Below are positions 21,361 to 31,915 of a stretch of 64,000 bases of DNA, piece by piece. The notes below the pieces were generated by a model. The model was not told where the DNA came from, did not search any database, and saw only the letters and a list, made by a program, of their open reading frames with translations. Every line of letters begins with the position of its first letter. The first letter of the stretch is position 1. Source of the stretch: Typha latifolia (lineage: Eukaryota > Streptophyta > Magnoliopsida > Poales > Typhaceae); the NCBI GenBank assembly GCA_019914945.1, contig CM034113.1, positions 3,080,850 through 3,144,849 of the forward strand, written 5' to 3'. The position numbers and the translations under genes are program-made.

Positions 21361-22140
21361 AGTCGACACAAAAACGCTATGTCCCATCTTTTTTTTCGCA
21401 CCAAAAGCACGGGGGATGAGTATGACCTATGACTTGATTGTATAAGGCCTTGCTCCAACATCTCAGCTACCATCTTTAAGATAACTTCTTTTTGCACATG
21501 CGGATACCAATCTCTATGCGATGGTCCGCCGCTCTCCTCAGTGGCAACTCCTACGGCTTCTCAAATAGTTCAGAAAAGTTATCTAATAGATTAGACAATT
21601 CAATGATAGTACCTAAACTCATTTAAGGCTCATCTCCTACTAGTCCTAACTGAAGAAGATAGGCCAAATCATATGCACCAAGCAGCCCCACCATAGGCTG
21701 CATCGTAGGAATCGGCGAAGTCCGAACACCATCAAGCTGCACATCTTTATTTTCTTGTTTATATTTCATCCACATGCTTCGAAAATCTAATGTGATGGAT
21801 CTCAAACTTTGTAACCACTGAGCACCAAGGACAATGTCCGCTCCTCGTAGCGCCAACTGATATAAGTCCATAATGATGTCGTGTCCTTGCACCTGTATAC
21901 CAACTCGGCGACATAAGCTCTCCGTCCTAAGCTTCATGCCGTCTCCAATAGCAACGTCAAACCCCATAGTCGGTTCAGCATCCAAATCTAATCTCCTAAC
22001 TAGCCTCTCATTTAGAAAGTTGTGTGTACTCCCTGAATCGATGAGGATGTGCACACAATACTTTTTAACAAGTCCGTCTACTTGTAACGTCCTCGGCGCG
22101 GAAGTACCCGAATATGCATGCATCGATATTTCAGCTTAGA
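21361..22140 (-). pseudogene. Gypsy D protease and start of RT
   Basis: The frame 22123-21623 is open on the minus strand for 166 codons. It holds the protease active site ILIDSGSTHNFLNERLV with the catalytic D-S-G intact, then VGIQVQGHDIIMDLYQLALRG and ADIVLGAQWLQSL. After a stop at 21623 the linker to RT is readable ([12 protein letters not shown] near 21570, then the PHVQKEVI and EMLEQGLIQ motifs). It breaks off within the first RT motif (KKDGT) near 21365. The rest of pol and the 3' LTR are gone. Confidence 0.82.
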
Positions 22141-23611
22141 TATCCTCCTCCACACCCTCCTCCACAGTCTCCTCATGGGTCTCCTCTGGACACTCTCCAT
22201 CATCAACTACCTAATCATTCTCCTCAGGACCATCGATAAGCATCACGCTCCCGATCGGTTTAGAACATCGATGACCAGGGGTGAAACGCTCATCACATTG
22301 AAAGCAAAGTCCCTTCGCTCTTCGCTCCTCCACCTGGGCAGGTGTGAGAATTCAAACGGGGGGTCTTGTGCCTCCTCTAACGTCGGAAGAAGGTCTCAAA
22401 TGTGGTCATGGTCTAGTAGTCACAGCCGTTGTTTTTGAAACTGCAGAATTTCTAATTGACGTTCTAGGTGCAAACCGCCCATCTCGATTGCCCCAATTGG
22501 TTTTCGCTGCCATCTTTAGAGCCCTATACTTTTGTTCCATCCTCACGGCCTTCTCAAAGGCCTTCTCAAGAGTAGTAGGACATAGAGCATGAACATTCAC
22601 TTGTATCTCCTCTTGTAGCTCTAAAATAAATATACTCATCAATGTACGTTCGGACCACAGTAGCTCACAACGACTACTAATTCTTTCAAACTCAGCTTGG
22701 TACTCTAATACGGTAGTCCTTTGAGCCATCTTTCTTAACGTGGCAATAAGATTTTCATATGCCGCTGTCTCAAATCTGTGTGTTATCCTCCTACAAAAAT
22801 TAGCCCATCTAGTAAATTCACCACCACGAATAACCGACCTATACCAATGCAATGCCGTTCCTTGGAGGTGGAAGCTTGCCATCTGGACTTTTGCATCTTC
22901 CATTGTACCTTGACAATCAAAATATTGTTTAACTTGAATCACCCAATCCGTTGGATCACCGCCTTGGAATTTTGGAAAGTCCAAACGTGCGGTTCTTCCC
23001 CGAATAGCATTGTCGGGTTCATGAAAGATCCTAGGTTCAGGTCTAAACCTTTATGCATGTTGATCACCTTCTCTAAATCCTCGAGCATGACCATCACCAT
23101 CTCCATAGGGATCAACCTCATCCTCATAGTGCCAATCCTCCTCATCGACGAAGCGCACCGGTGTCGCACGCCTCTCGGGTTTCACCACCGCCGATCTTGA
23201 GTTTTGTAACGGAGGTGGGGGATGATGTGAAAGCATAGGTAGGAGGGGATCATTGACACTCATATGATGCACCTGGACCTGTGGGGTATTGGTTCTATGG
23301 AGTCCCACCGTTGGTCCTTCTTGAAACTCCGTTCGTCGTCGAGGAGATGACGAACCCAATCGATTCACGACATATTTATTGAATTCATTGTGATCCTTTT
23401 GTATGTTGTCAACTCTATGCAACAATGTTTGGTACATGCCCCTTAGTTTATCCATATTCGAACCCATGGACATTGGTTGACTCGGTCCTACCGTGGTCGC
23501 TCTAAAGGAATCAGCCTCACAGTTAGGATTATCGTGCATTGAGTCCTCCCTTGTCGGTGTGCTCTCCATAGATCTCCTTGTTGATGTCATCATCTTCCTT
23601 ATTTCAACCAT
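22141..23611 (-). pseudogene. Gypsy D gag (one frameshift)
   Basis: The N-terminal 186 codons (23611-23051; MVEIRKMMTSTRRSMES…) are low-complexity. A frameshift near 23050-22985 leads into the capsid region at 22984 (MDFPKFQGGDPTDWVIQVKQ, HLQGTALHWYRSV, ERTLMSIFILELQEEIQ), a standard Retrotrans_gag domain. A zinc-knuckle variant of Gypsy type, CFQCDERFTPGHRC, is near 22310-22262, after a stop at 22406. An acidic stretch (PEETHEETVEEGVEE) links to protease. This would be the nucleocapsid precursor of a chromovirus-like element. Confidence 0.85.
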
Positions 23612-23634
23612 TAATGGAGGTCTGAGGTTCGCCT

Positions 23635-23686
23635 GCTTTGATACCGATTGTTAGGCTCTAATACCAATTGTTAGGCTCTGATACCA
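23635..23686 (-). repeat. 20-bp tandem array with three primer-binding sites (Gypsy D)
   Basis: On the minus strand TGGTATCAGAGC (23686-23675), TGGTATTAGAGC (23666-23655) and CGGTATCAAAGC (23646-23635) are spaced exactly 20 bp, each followed by CTAACAAT-type spacer. The first, nearest the LTR, is the perfect match to initiator-Met tRNA; the others are progressively decayed. Confidence 0.88.
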
Positions 23687-23689
23687 ATT

Positions 23690-24474
23690 TGATAAGATTT
23701 GGAACCAAAGATAGGCTACGCTAAGATTCCTTCAAGATCTGAATTTATTATAAAAATCAGTCTGTGCAATCAAGGAAACATATTCGTAGATATTCTCCAA
23801 TAGTCAGAAAATTACGAAACTAATTGAGTTGGATCTATAACTTCCTAATCTACAACTTTTCTATTTATACCCTTCACAGATTCTAACTGTAGCAGAGACG
23901 AAAACACGGAATAACATGGGTGATGGTGGTGGTGACGGGTGGAGTGGATGTTAGGGTTATGAATGGGTATGGAGATGAGGGTGGATTGTGGAAGTAATTA
24001 AGGGAAGTAGACGAAGGGAACGAAGTGGTTGAGATCCCAAAGAAGAGGAGTGATTCGATAGACGAGGGAGATTAGAAACGAGGAGAAATCTTGCCAACAG
24101 TAGAGGTGAAAGGATGGTGAAGAGGGAGGAGGGAGAAGTCTAGAGAGAAGATAAAAGGCAAGAAATCAAGAATCCAATTCCATTATGAAGTTGGTTGCCA
24201 TCCACATATTTATAGAGGCTAGCCAACCTAATTTTAGAGGATTCTCGCCGATCGCGTTAGAACGCGCTCGATCGCATTCGAATGCACTCAAAAAGTCCCT
24301 TCTCTGGATTTGCGAATGCAACACAGGCGTTCACAAGTGTTCATAAGGTGTTCACAATGGTTCACAAGCGTTCGAACGCGACTCCACCTGCGTTCGAACG
24401 CGACCTATGGAAATTTTATTTTAATAAAAATAAACACCTAATGCAATAAGAAAAGATCCTAACTAAGCGTATCA
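23690..24474 (-). repeat. 5' LTR of Gypsy D
   Basis: On the minus strand it starts TGATACGCTTAGTTAGG and ends AAATCTTATCA, 785 bp. It aligns with the Gypsy C LTR in layout: a TTTATTTTTATTAAAATAA-like lead, palindromes at 24390-24401 and 24368-24379 (exact GCGTTCGAACGC), GAACGC half-sites, then TATAAATA (24214-24207). It interrupts a B-family LTR end at GTACT (24475-24479), the expected target duplication; the partner copy was lost with the 3' half. Confidence 0.85.
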
Positions 24475-24565
24475 GTACTTAAAAAGTATTAGTAAGGCTT
24501 TGTATATCTCAAGCGTATTGAGGTATATGGCTGATCATGATTCTGATTTCGAGTCATGACACATA
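24475..24565 (+). repeat. Gypsy B-family LTR 3' end
   Basis: The text aligns with 13395-13488, the end of the Gypsy B LTR (AGTATTAGTAAGG, ATCTCAAGCGTATTGAGG and TTTCGAGTCATGACACA equivalents). Only the last 90 bp remain, cut on the left by the insertion of D. Confidence 0.7.
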
Positions 24566-24804
24566 TATTCTCCGAGTTTGCTAAATTTGTTTTCTTGTCT
24601 CTAATAACAAAATTATATAGCACAATGATGCTAATGGAGGCGATGGTTGCAATGATAACTGTAGTTGGAATTGTGGTCTTGAAGGTACTTCAACCTGCAT
24701 ACCTCACCGTGCCATTAGCATGCATTTAATATAATTTTAATAAATATTTTAGAATATTTAGAGATATCTTAAAAAATATTTAGAATATTTAGGGGTTTTG
24801 ACCA

Positions 24805-25160
24805 CTAGTTAAATCTCCTCTCCACCTTCTCCCGAATTGAAGGTGGTGAACTTGTGGATGGAGAATTAGCTGTGGCCAATGGCACTGGCGGCGGGGGTTT
24901 GTTGGGCTGGGCTAGAAGAATTGCCATCAAGGCTTGGATCACCTTTTCAATCAACTCGGAGCTCTCCCCAGCAGATCTAGCATCCTCGATGATTCTCTCA
25001 ATGAGTACACAAACTCTACCAACACCTTCACCCATGCGGGTGGTTCATTGACAATGGTGGCTCGTGGCACTGAGGATACCTCCACAGGGATGGAGACAAG
25101 TCCTAGATCCTCCATAGGTGTTACTTTCTTGTTCATCTTCTTTGATCTCGTGCTAACCAT
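24805..25160 (-). pseudogene. Gypsy F2 gag N-terminus (frameshifted)
   Basis: The ATG at 25160 on the minus strand gives MVSTRSKKMNKKVTPMEDLG, a Gypsy gag start just inside the LTR. After about 69 codons a second frame takes over (25035-24805; ERIIEDARSAGESSELIEKV, a coiled-coil-like stretch, then a Pro-rich tail) and ends at a stop. The capsid part is missing. A related copy starts at 51240. Confidence 0.6.
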
Positions 25161-25189
25161 CTGCTAAGGAACGCTAGCGCTAATATCAC

Positions 25190-25739
25190 TATTATAAACT
25201 AGGTATGGACCGATCTATTCATATGAGAACTATGATAGCTGGTAGCCTCGTGAGTTAGAAAGCTAATGACTTTCATTTTAAGTGAATCTGAGGTCGAGGT
25301 GAAAAGATATAATCAAAATAGTAGAGAAATGTCGAAACTTAACATATTGTTAACTATTCGATGTTGCGGCAGTTGTTAGAGAATGCGAACGGCCAAGAGT
25401 AGTGGTGGATGGTCGTAAGGCAGGGTGGCTAGTAAGGAGAGATGGTGGCTAGGGTTTAGAACTTGAGAGGAATCTAGGATTAAGATCTACTTCTACGAAA
25501 ATAAAGACATTCTAATGACCACAATAAAATGGTAAATTCTTAAATAGAAAATAGCTAAACTCAATATTTATTACACGATTATAATTAACCTATTATCACT
25601 CTAATTTATAGGAGTAGCATCTTAGCGGATTAGATCAACATACAGATTATCTATTTTAATTCAAAATTATAGATAATAAGTAAATTAAACTAACTAGACT
25701 CAACTCCACTTACTCGACTCATGTGATCGGATCATAATA
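25190..25739 (-). repeat. Gypsy F2 5' LTR
   Basis: A decayed primer-binding site (25188-25177) lies beside its left end. The right part (TTAGCGGATTAGATCAACAT near 25620, ending GGATCATAATA) aligns with 30590-30728 and with 49640-49782. It belongs to the F family, of which at least five scraps occur in the window. Confidence 0.6.
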
Positions 25740-27059
25740 AATTACGTTTCTCATTAGAGATAAAGTTTTAGAAAATTAAGTAAACTTTCCAACACATGTA
25801 AAATAATATCGATCAGAATTTACATTGGAAAGTTCATGACGTTATTGTAGTAGAAAGATGAACGAAGATTTTAAAAATTGTACTATAATTTTTTTTAAAT
25901 GATAAGGAGGAAGACTGGAATGAGGACAAAGAGCTCGAAAATGGTCATAGCTCTTCTCTCAGGTAGTCTCACCTAATAAGAAAAAAAAATTCCTCTAAAA
26001 TTCTCTATGTTTTGCATATGAATGGAGAACATGTTTTATCATTTATGTACTTTATTAAATAAAAAATAGTGTTGTCAGAAACTTTTAAAAGATAAAGCAA
26101 GTATAAATCGGTTAAAATTAAATAAAATTGGAAGAATTTGCAATAAAAATATAAAATAAGGAGAAAATAATAACTGAAATATGTCTTGAATTTTTAAGAC
26201 AAAAGCTTCCCTGAACAATGAGCAATATGTAGAATATCATATCACAAAAGAGATGATTATGTACGGCAATTTGCTTTACTTTAATTGGCTTGCAACGACA
26301 ATCATAGATTCGATCACACTACCTTTTATTTAATTGGCTTTGCAAAATTAGTAAGAGATTTCCGTAAATTTAAGTAATGATGTATTTTTTATCTGTGAAG
26401 AGATTTATAATATTTTACTAGAACTATAACAATTCTAAAGGTTTTATTTATGTCTGAGCTGCAGTTTTCAATTTCAAATATAAAATCATTCAACAAAGAT
26501 GTAACAACATTTTAGCACATAGTTTTACTTCTTTTTTTTATTAATCAGAGGATGTAATACTTGGTTTGTATTATTCTTTTTTTATATATCATATTAAATA
26601 ATAAATACTTTAGTCGATATTTTTTTTTATTAAGGGGCTTTTGCTATTTAATTGCATTTGGTTTTCTTATTTAATATTCGATGAATATTAAATCTTGTGA
26701 GCAAAGTTTTTCTTTTTCTCGGTCTTTAATTTAAATTGTACGTATGTGATATAATTTAGTATTAATAAATAAAATAGTTATTTATATTTTACTTTCAACT
26801 TAAGTATTTAACTCTTTGTAGTCTTGATTAAAATACAACTGTAATTTTTATCATTATATTTGATAAAAGACAGATCGAATTTAAAGATACTTATTAGAAA
26901 CAAATTTGTATGAAATTAAATAAATTTTACAAATTCAAAGTATGTTTAATAAATTTAGCATATCTTTATCATATGAAATTCGATCGAATTTATTTTAGAT
27001 GCATTAGAATCTTCAAATTCAAGGTATGTTAGATCAAATATGACGGAATAATTTTAATT
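25740..27059. other. AT-rich intergenic DNA
   Basis: No ORF with family similarity, no LTR and no RNA gene was recognised. Base composition is strongly AT-rich with short A and T runs. Confidence 0.5.
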
Positions 27060-27800
27060 TAAATATAGCTACAACAGGGTGAGATGAATTTAAGCCTAAC
27101 AGGGTGGAGAACGGGCAATAGGTCAAATGATCTAAACATAAGTATCCCTAAAATAGCTACATAAGTCTACCCATTAGGGAACCAGATGTGAAGAATGGCC
27201 TACCTATATGTTCGTATGTGACTCTATCTCTATTTTCATACGATTCCAATTTCCGAATATGACTATCATTTTCTTTTCTTTTGTTGGGGTTTATCAACAA
27301 GGACGTATACAAGAGACCCGTGAACTCGTGCTTGCTTGCTTTATGAGACAGGGAATGAGGGAATCCTACCATACCACTGCTCCGTATTTGTCCTTCTTTA
27401 TTTTAACTCTTCTTTCGGAAGCTCGTATGTGTGTGTGAAAGCCTCCGTTCTTAGCTTAGCTTGGCTTAGCTCGACTCCGACCAGAGCTGACTCTTAAGTA
27501 TATATATATATCAGATTCAAACCCGTCACCTTATTTAAAGTTGAAGCATATAACCAAACATGTTAATATAAATTATAAAATAGATAATATATCTTATATT
27601 AAATTATATATATATATATATATATATCGAGTTAATATTTAAATCGAGTTCGAGCTAGCTCGGCTCGAAAAAAAATCTAAGACGAGCCAAGCAAGCTCTG
27701 GAAAGTCTATTCATTGTTAACCTTTACAATAGATGATGTACTTGAGAGGGAATTTCTTGGACTGATGATTGAAACTTGTCGGAATTATTAATATGCGCGA
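27060..27800. repeat. Left marker of the segmental duplication, copy 1
   Basis: Stretches at 27140-27440 and 27700-27780 match 42000-42620 and 42690-42780 in the same order. Examples are GAACCAGATGTG, TGGCCTACCTATATG, AGAGACCCGTGAACTCGTG and TCATTGTTAACCTTTAC. An open frame at 27157-27372 (minus) has a partial counterpart at 42478-42678, but the frame is not kept, so I do not call a gene. Between the two blocks (27446-27700) lies GCTCGGCTCG-rich repeat DNA and an (AT)n run (27606-27629). Confidence 0.7.
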
Positions 27801-28624
27801 AGTTGTTTGCATTCGAATCATTTCCGAGCCTATTTCAAGTCTACATTGATTGGAGGATTAGTGATTACCATTGGATCTTTATTTACTCATTCTAAACTGT
27901 GCATTTTATTTTTATATATAATTAATTGTTCTAAATCAATATATATATATATATATATATATGAAAAATAATGCCTTTCTGAGGCAAATACATAGGTTAG
28001 ACCAGATGGTTAAGTAACACAAATAAAAATCTCAAAATACATTTAAATTTTGTCTAATCACAAGGGTAAGGGGGTAACTTTTAGTATGTAGTTGTCTCGG
28101 AATTATAAATAACATAAACCCAAGATAAGGAGGAAGAAATTGTTTCCACATTATTCATATTAAGATAATATTTTTTATATCACCACATATATACTAGGAC
28201 CATCAAAAAAGCCAGTAGGCTCATAAGGCTCGTGGGCTTGTGAGGCTCGCGGGCTCGACTCTTTGAAAGATCGACTCGGGCTCTTAACGAGCCGAGCTAA
28301 GTAAGGATTTTAACCTCAAATGTATTATCGACCAAATCGAGCCAACACCAGCTCGCTCAAGCTCGGCTCGATATATATATTAGGTTTAGAACTGTTGGAT
28401 CTTAGATCAAACGATTGGTATGATCTCTAAATATCCTCCAGATTATCTTTTAAGTTAAGTCATTTAATAGATAAAAGGGTAAAAATACCCATAACTAACA
28501 TAAATATTGAAAAAATAAGAATACTTTTATCTTTTTACGTTTAGATTTTTTTAATTTATTGATAATTTACGAGTATTCATGTAAAAAATAAAGATTTTAA
28601 ATGGTATCCTTGCATAGATTTTGA

Positions 28625-28708
<84 letters not shown>

Positions 28709-28884
28709 GTTTAGATGGGAACAAGATATTAAGAGAGTTTTAAAGGGTATATATGCAAAAAAAAACCTAATTCTAAAACATAAATATGTTATTAACTTTA
28801 TATTTTAAAAATTTTAGGACTAGTAACTTTATATCCTTAGGATTAAAAAAAAGAATAATTTAATAATAAGGATAACTAGTTAAG
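27801..28884. other. AT-rich spacer with AT microsatellites and a GCTCG-rich repeat
   Basis: (AT)n runs lie at 27939-27961 and 28628-28705. 28190-28375 is rich in GGCTCG and AGCTCGGCTCG, similar to 27640-27700; this looks like a dispersed repeat I cannot classify. No gene seen. Confidence 0.5.
28628..28705. repeat. (AT)n microsatellite, 78 bp
   Basis: An uninterrupted alternating AT run of 39 dinucleotides. Confidence 0.97.
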
Positions 28885-28889
28885 TTTAT

Positions 28890-29689
28890 TATTACGAACC
28901 GGCTTGATCCAATCCGTAATGAAATTGGACTAGATTGAGAACGTGACTTTCAAAAGAAATTACGAATAATCTAATCGTTGGATCCTGAATTTTGGATATG
29001 TTGTTGCCCTTGAAAGGAGCGTTCTAATGAATCCAAGATCGCAAAGTTTGGATGGCTAGATCTTGAGATATTGGCCGAACAGTGGCCCGAATGTCGATAA
29101 ACTCTAGTTTGTTAGCCCTTCAGTGGTTAGATTAGTACTAGGTTAATTCCTTAGTGTGAAAGGGGAGAAGTTGTTGTAGAAAAGGGGTATTAGGAATTAG
29201 AGGAAGCTGACTAAAAACTTGGGTAGTAGAAAAAAGGAGGTGGGAGAGGGCGCCAATGGCTAGAGCAAGTAGAGAAGGAGATAAAAACATAGTGTCGTCT
29301 TCAATTATCAAATTAAACTCTTATTAGGGTTTCCTCCACATATTTATAGAGGCTCACATTAGGGACCCATTAACTAAGTTAAAAACCCTAACAAACTAAT
29401 AATTTTTGCTGCGGTGTGTTCGTACGCGCCCGATCGCTTCTCTGTCATCACGAATGTGTGCAGGCGTTCGAACGATCGCGTTCTAACGGTCTGATTCCGT
29501 TTGAATGCACAATTTATGTTCTTTATTTTTGTGAACGCGTCGCATGACCCGTTCGAACGCGATCCCTCCGTTCGAACGCCCCCCAGTAAAAATTATTTTA
29601 TTTTTTTAAATAAAAATTAATTAGATAAATTGGCTCATCCCAATGAATTCAATATTACGAGTGCAGCCATTATGGACTAAGTCGTATCA
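28890..29689 (-). repeat. Solo LTR of the Gypsy C/D family
   Basis: On the minus strand it starts TGATACGACTTAG and ends GGTTCGTAATA, where the expected CA end has become TA. A perfect 5-bp target duplication TTTAT flanks it (28885-28889 and 29690-29694). Inside are palindrome-like GCGTTCGAACG and CCGTTCGAACGC sites (29460-29580) ahead of TATAAATA (29348-29341), as in C and D. No interior lies on either side. A solo LTR arises when the two LTRs of one element recombine. Confidence 0.88.
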
Positions 29690-29694
29690 TTTAT

Positions 29695-30529
29695 CAAAGT
29701 AGTTAACCCAACTGGTTCACCAAAATATAATCGGGTTGCATGGGTTAAGTCGTCAGATCGGTCAATTTTAACTAGGGTGATTGCTTATTTAGTTTCATAA
29801 CAAAATTGAATATGTTTAGTGGTCGGTTTATCGATTTACTAATTTGACTACCTAATCCGGTTTGATTCACTATTTCCATCCAAAACTAATAGTAAAAATA
29901 ATCTTATGTTAAAACCGTTAAACTTTTAATTTACTCTTTTCATAATATTTGTAACGTGGAGCATGTAAAAGAGAGGACCATTCAAATAAACGAAATACAA
30001 TACAAAAAAATTTCACAAAAGAATTTAGTTTCCTATGTTATTTTTGGTCTTTTTATATTAAAATCTATAAATTAATATTTTTTTAAGCAGTTGCATATAT
30101 GTTACAACTATAGAGGGGCTAAACGATATGAAAAAAAATAAAATAATAATGATACAAATGAAAGATAATACGCTAAATTTTAGCCTAGCCACGTAAAGCA
30201 TACTTTTCCCGTGCCATGATATTATAATTTTATTCGGATGGCTAATTACATAATATAACATAAATTGAATGCAACTCAACTACATTGCCATGCACCACCA
30301 TTTCACCTGTGTGAGGGATACGGTTCACAACTTATCACACTTGTATTTGCGTTTTCTTGATTTTGTTACACACCAAATTTAGATCAATCTAGTAGTAAAA
30401 TATTATAAAAATTTGAATGGTAGTGCCTTGTGAGATAAGGTTCTACTTTGGTTTCATCTAAATAAGTCGGAATAAAAAAAATAAAAATAAAATAGCAGAG
30501 ATATATTAGAAATGAGCATATTAATAAAT
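29695..30529. other. AT-rich intergenic DNA
   Basis: No gene or family match was seen. Short ORFs on both strands are AT-rich and lack recognisable domains. Confidence 0.5.
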
Positions 30530-30728
30530 ATCTGATATTGTAGCGGTCGTCAGAGGGCGGCGAATGAACAAGTGTTATTTATGGAGTTAAAATCGTAGCG
30601 GATCGGATCAACATATAAATTATATAATTTATTTAAAATTTAAAATAATAAGATAAAATTAACTAATTTAATTTAACTCAACTAGACTCAGATTGAATTG
30701 ATTCGACTCTCGTAATCGGATCACAACA
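30530..30728 (-). repeat. Gypsy F-family LTR scrap
   Basis: It contains AGCGGATCGGATCAACAT and ends near GGATCACAACA, aligning with the right part of the F LTRs at 25620-25739 and 49640-49782. Much of the LTR middle is missing. Confidence 0.55.
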
Positions 30729-30759
30729 GATTCAACACAGATTCAACACTTATACTCTT

Positions 30760-31489
30760 GTTTCTACACAACCTCACTTTTCTCTTCTGTTTTCTTCCAT
30801 AATGAACTCTTGCCAAAGTTGTTTAAAGCCGCCATCACTATTTTACCTTAAGTGCAAGTTACATCAGCAAAATAGAGATTGGCATCACAACTACATATAT
30901 GGGATAAGCATCTGGATTGTTATTATTGTTATTCTGCTCAGCCTCAGCAGCATATAAGTATTCTTAGTCAGATCTGTTAATTCTAGTCTTTGTTCTGATC
31001 TTTCTATGCCTTTCATCCAGCTTAGATGGTCCTCTTACAGGAGTGCTATGTGATCCTTCCTTGAATGCCAGAATAAGACAAAGTGCTGCATATATTTAAC
31101 AATTTTGATGGAAAAGCTTGACAGTAGTCATGTGAAGCTAAAATAAATGTATACAAAACGTAACCATACCAATGGCATTGCCTCTTCAACCTAGTTCTTA
31201 TAGAGTTTCATCTTTGTCATGCTTCCAATGGCTAATTGGGTTATCTTAACCTTTGGTTGTTAGGCCTTTTATACTAATAGTTGCTATTAGCTAGGAGAGT
31301 CTCCTAATCAAATTTTAAGGATATATGATCTTACACCATGTAGCAAACATTCTCTATAATGACAGCTATCAAAAACATTCTTTTTTATTTTTTATTATTT
31401 ATTAAGAAGAGTTGTTAGGCTAAGTGGGTCCCAGTCCCTTTTCCTCTATGTCACTGTTATGAAGTAGTGGTCAGACTGTCCACAGCAAT
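30760..31489. other. Intergenic DNA upstream of receptor gene 1
   Basis: No gene seen. It is not matched in the second copy of the duplication, where Gypsy F1 and its flank lie instead. Confidence 0.45.
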
Positions 31490-31915
31490 CAACAAGTATT
31501 AAGAAACACTAACCAAAGATAAATTTAGCAAAACAGTCAGTAAAGCCTTGACCTGCAGTGCACGTCTACCAGTACATCACAACCCCTTTCAAACCCCCAA
31601 TCAACTTGCACTGTGGCTGCATTACTTTAAGCCGACCCTCCCCTTCACTTTTCTTGGGGCCACCTCCACCTTTTTCCCTGGTTTCCCCCCACCCCCCTTC
31701 CTATCATTTCCCGTGCCATGTCTTATTCACCTGCACCCCTATCTACGTATTAATCTTGGATACTCTTTCCCCCAGAAAGACGGTGACTCAACAGTCTCTA
31801 ATAACGTGACTCCTCTCTGCCCGCCTATTTTGTTCTTTCCATATGTCCATGAAGCCCCCCCCCCATTCCACCCTAATCCATCGATCCTTAGCTCCCAAAG
31901 AACAAAGAAGAAATA
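31490..31915 (+). promoter_or_regulatory. Duplicated 5' flank of LRR-RLK copy 1
   Basis: This flank matches 51885-52319 with small gaps (GATAAAT.TAGCAAAA, CCGTGCCATGTCTTATTC, TACGTATTA, TCTTGGAT). It must hold the proximal promoter and 5' UTR. It is pyrimidine-rich; I see no clear TATA box. Copy 2 has an extra stretch just before the ATG (AAGAAAGAGAACAACCAAG). Confidence 0.55.
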
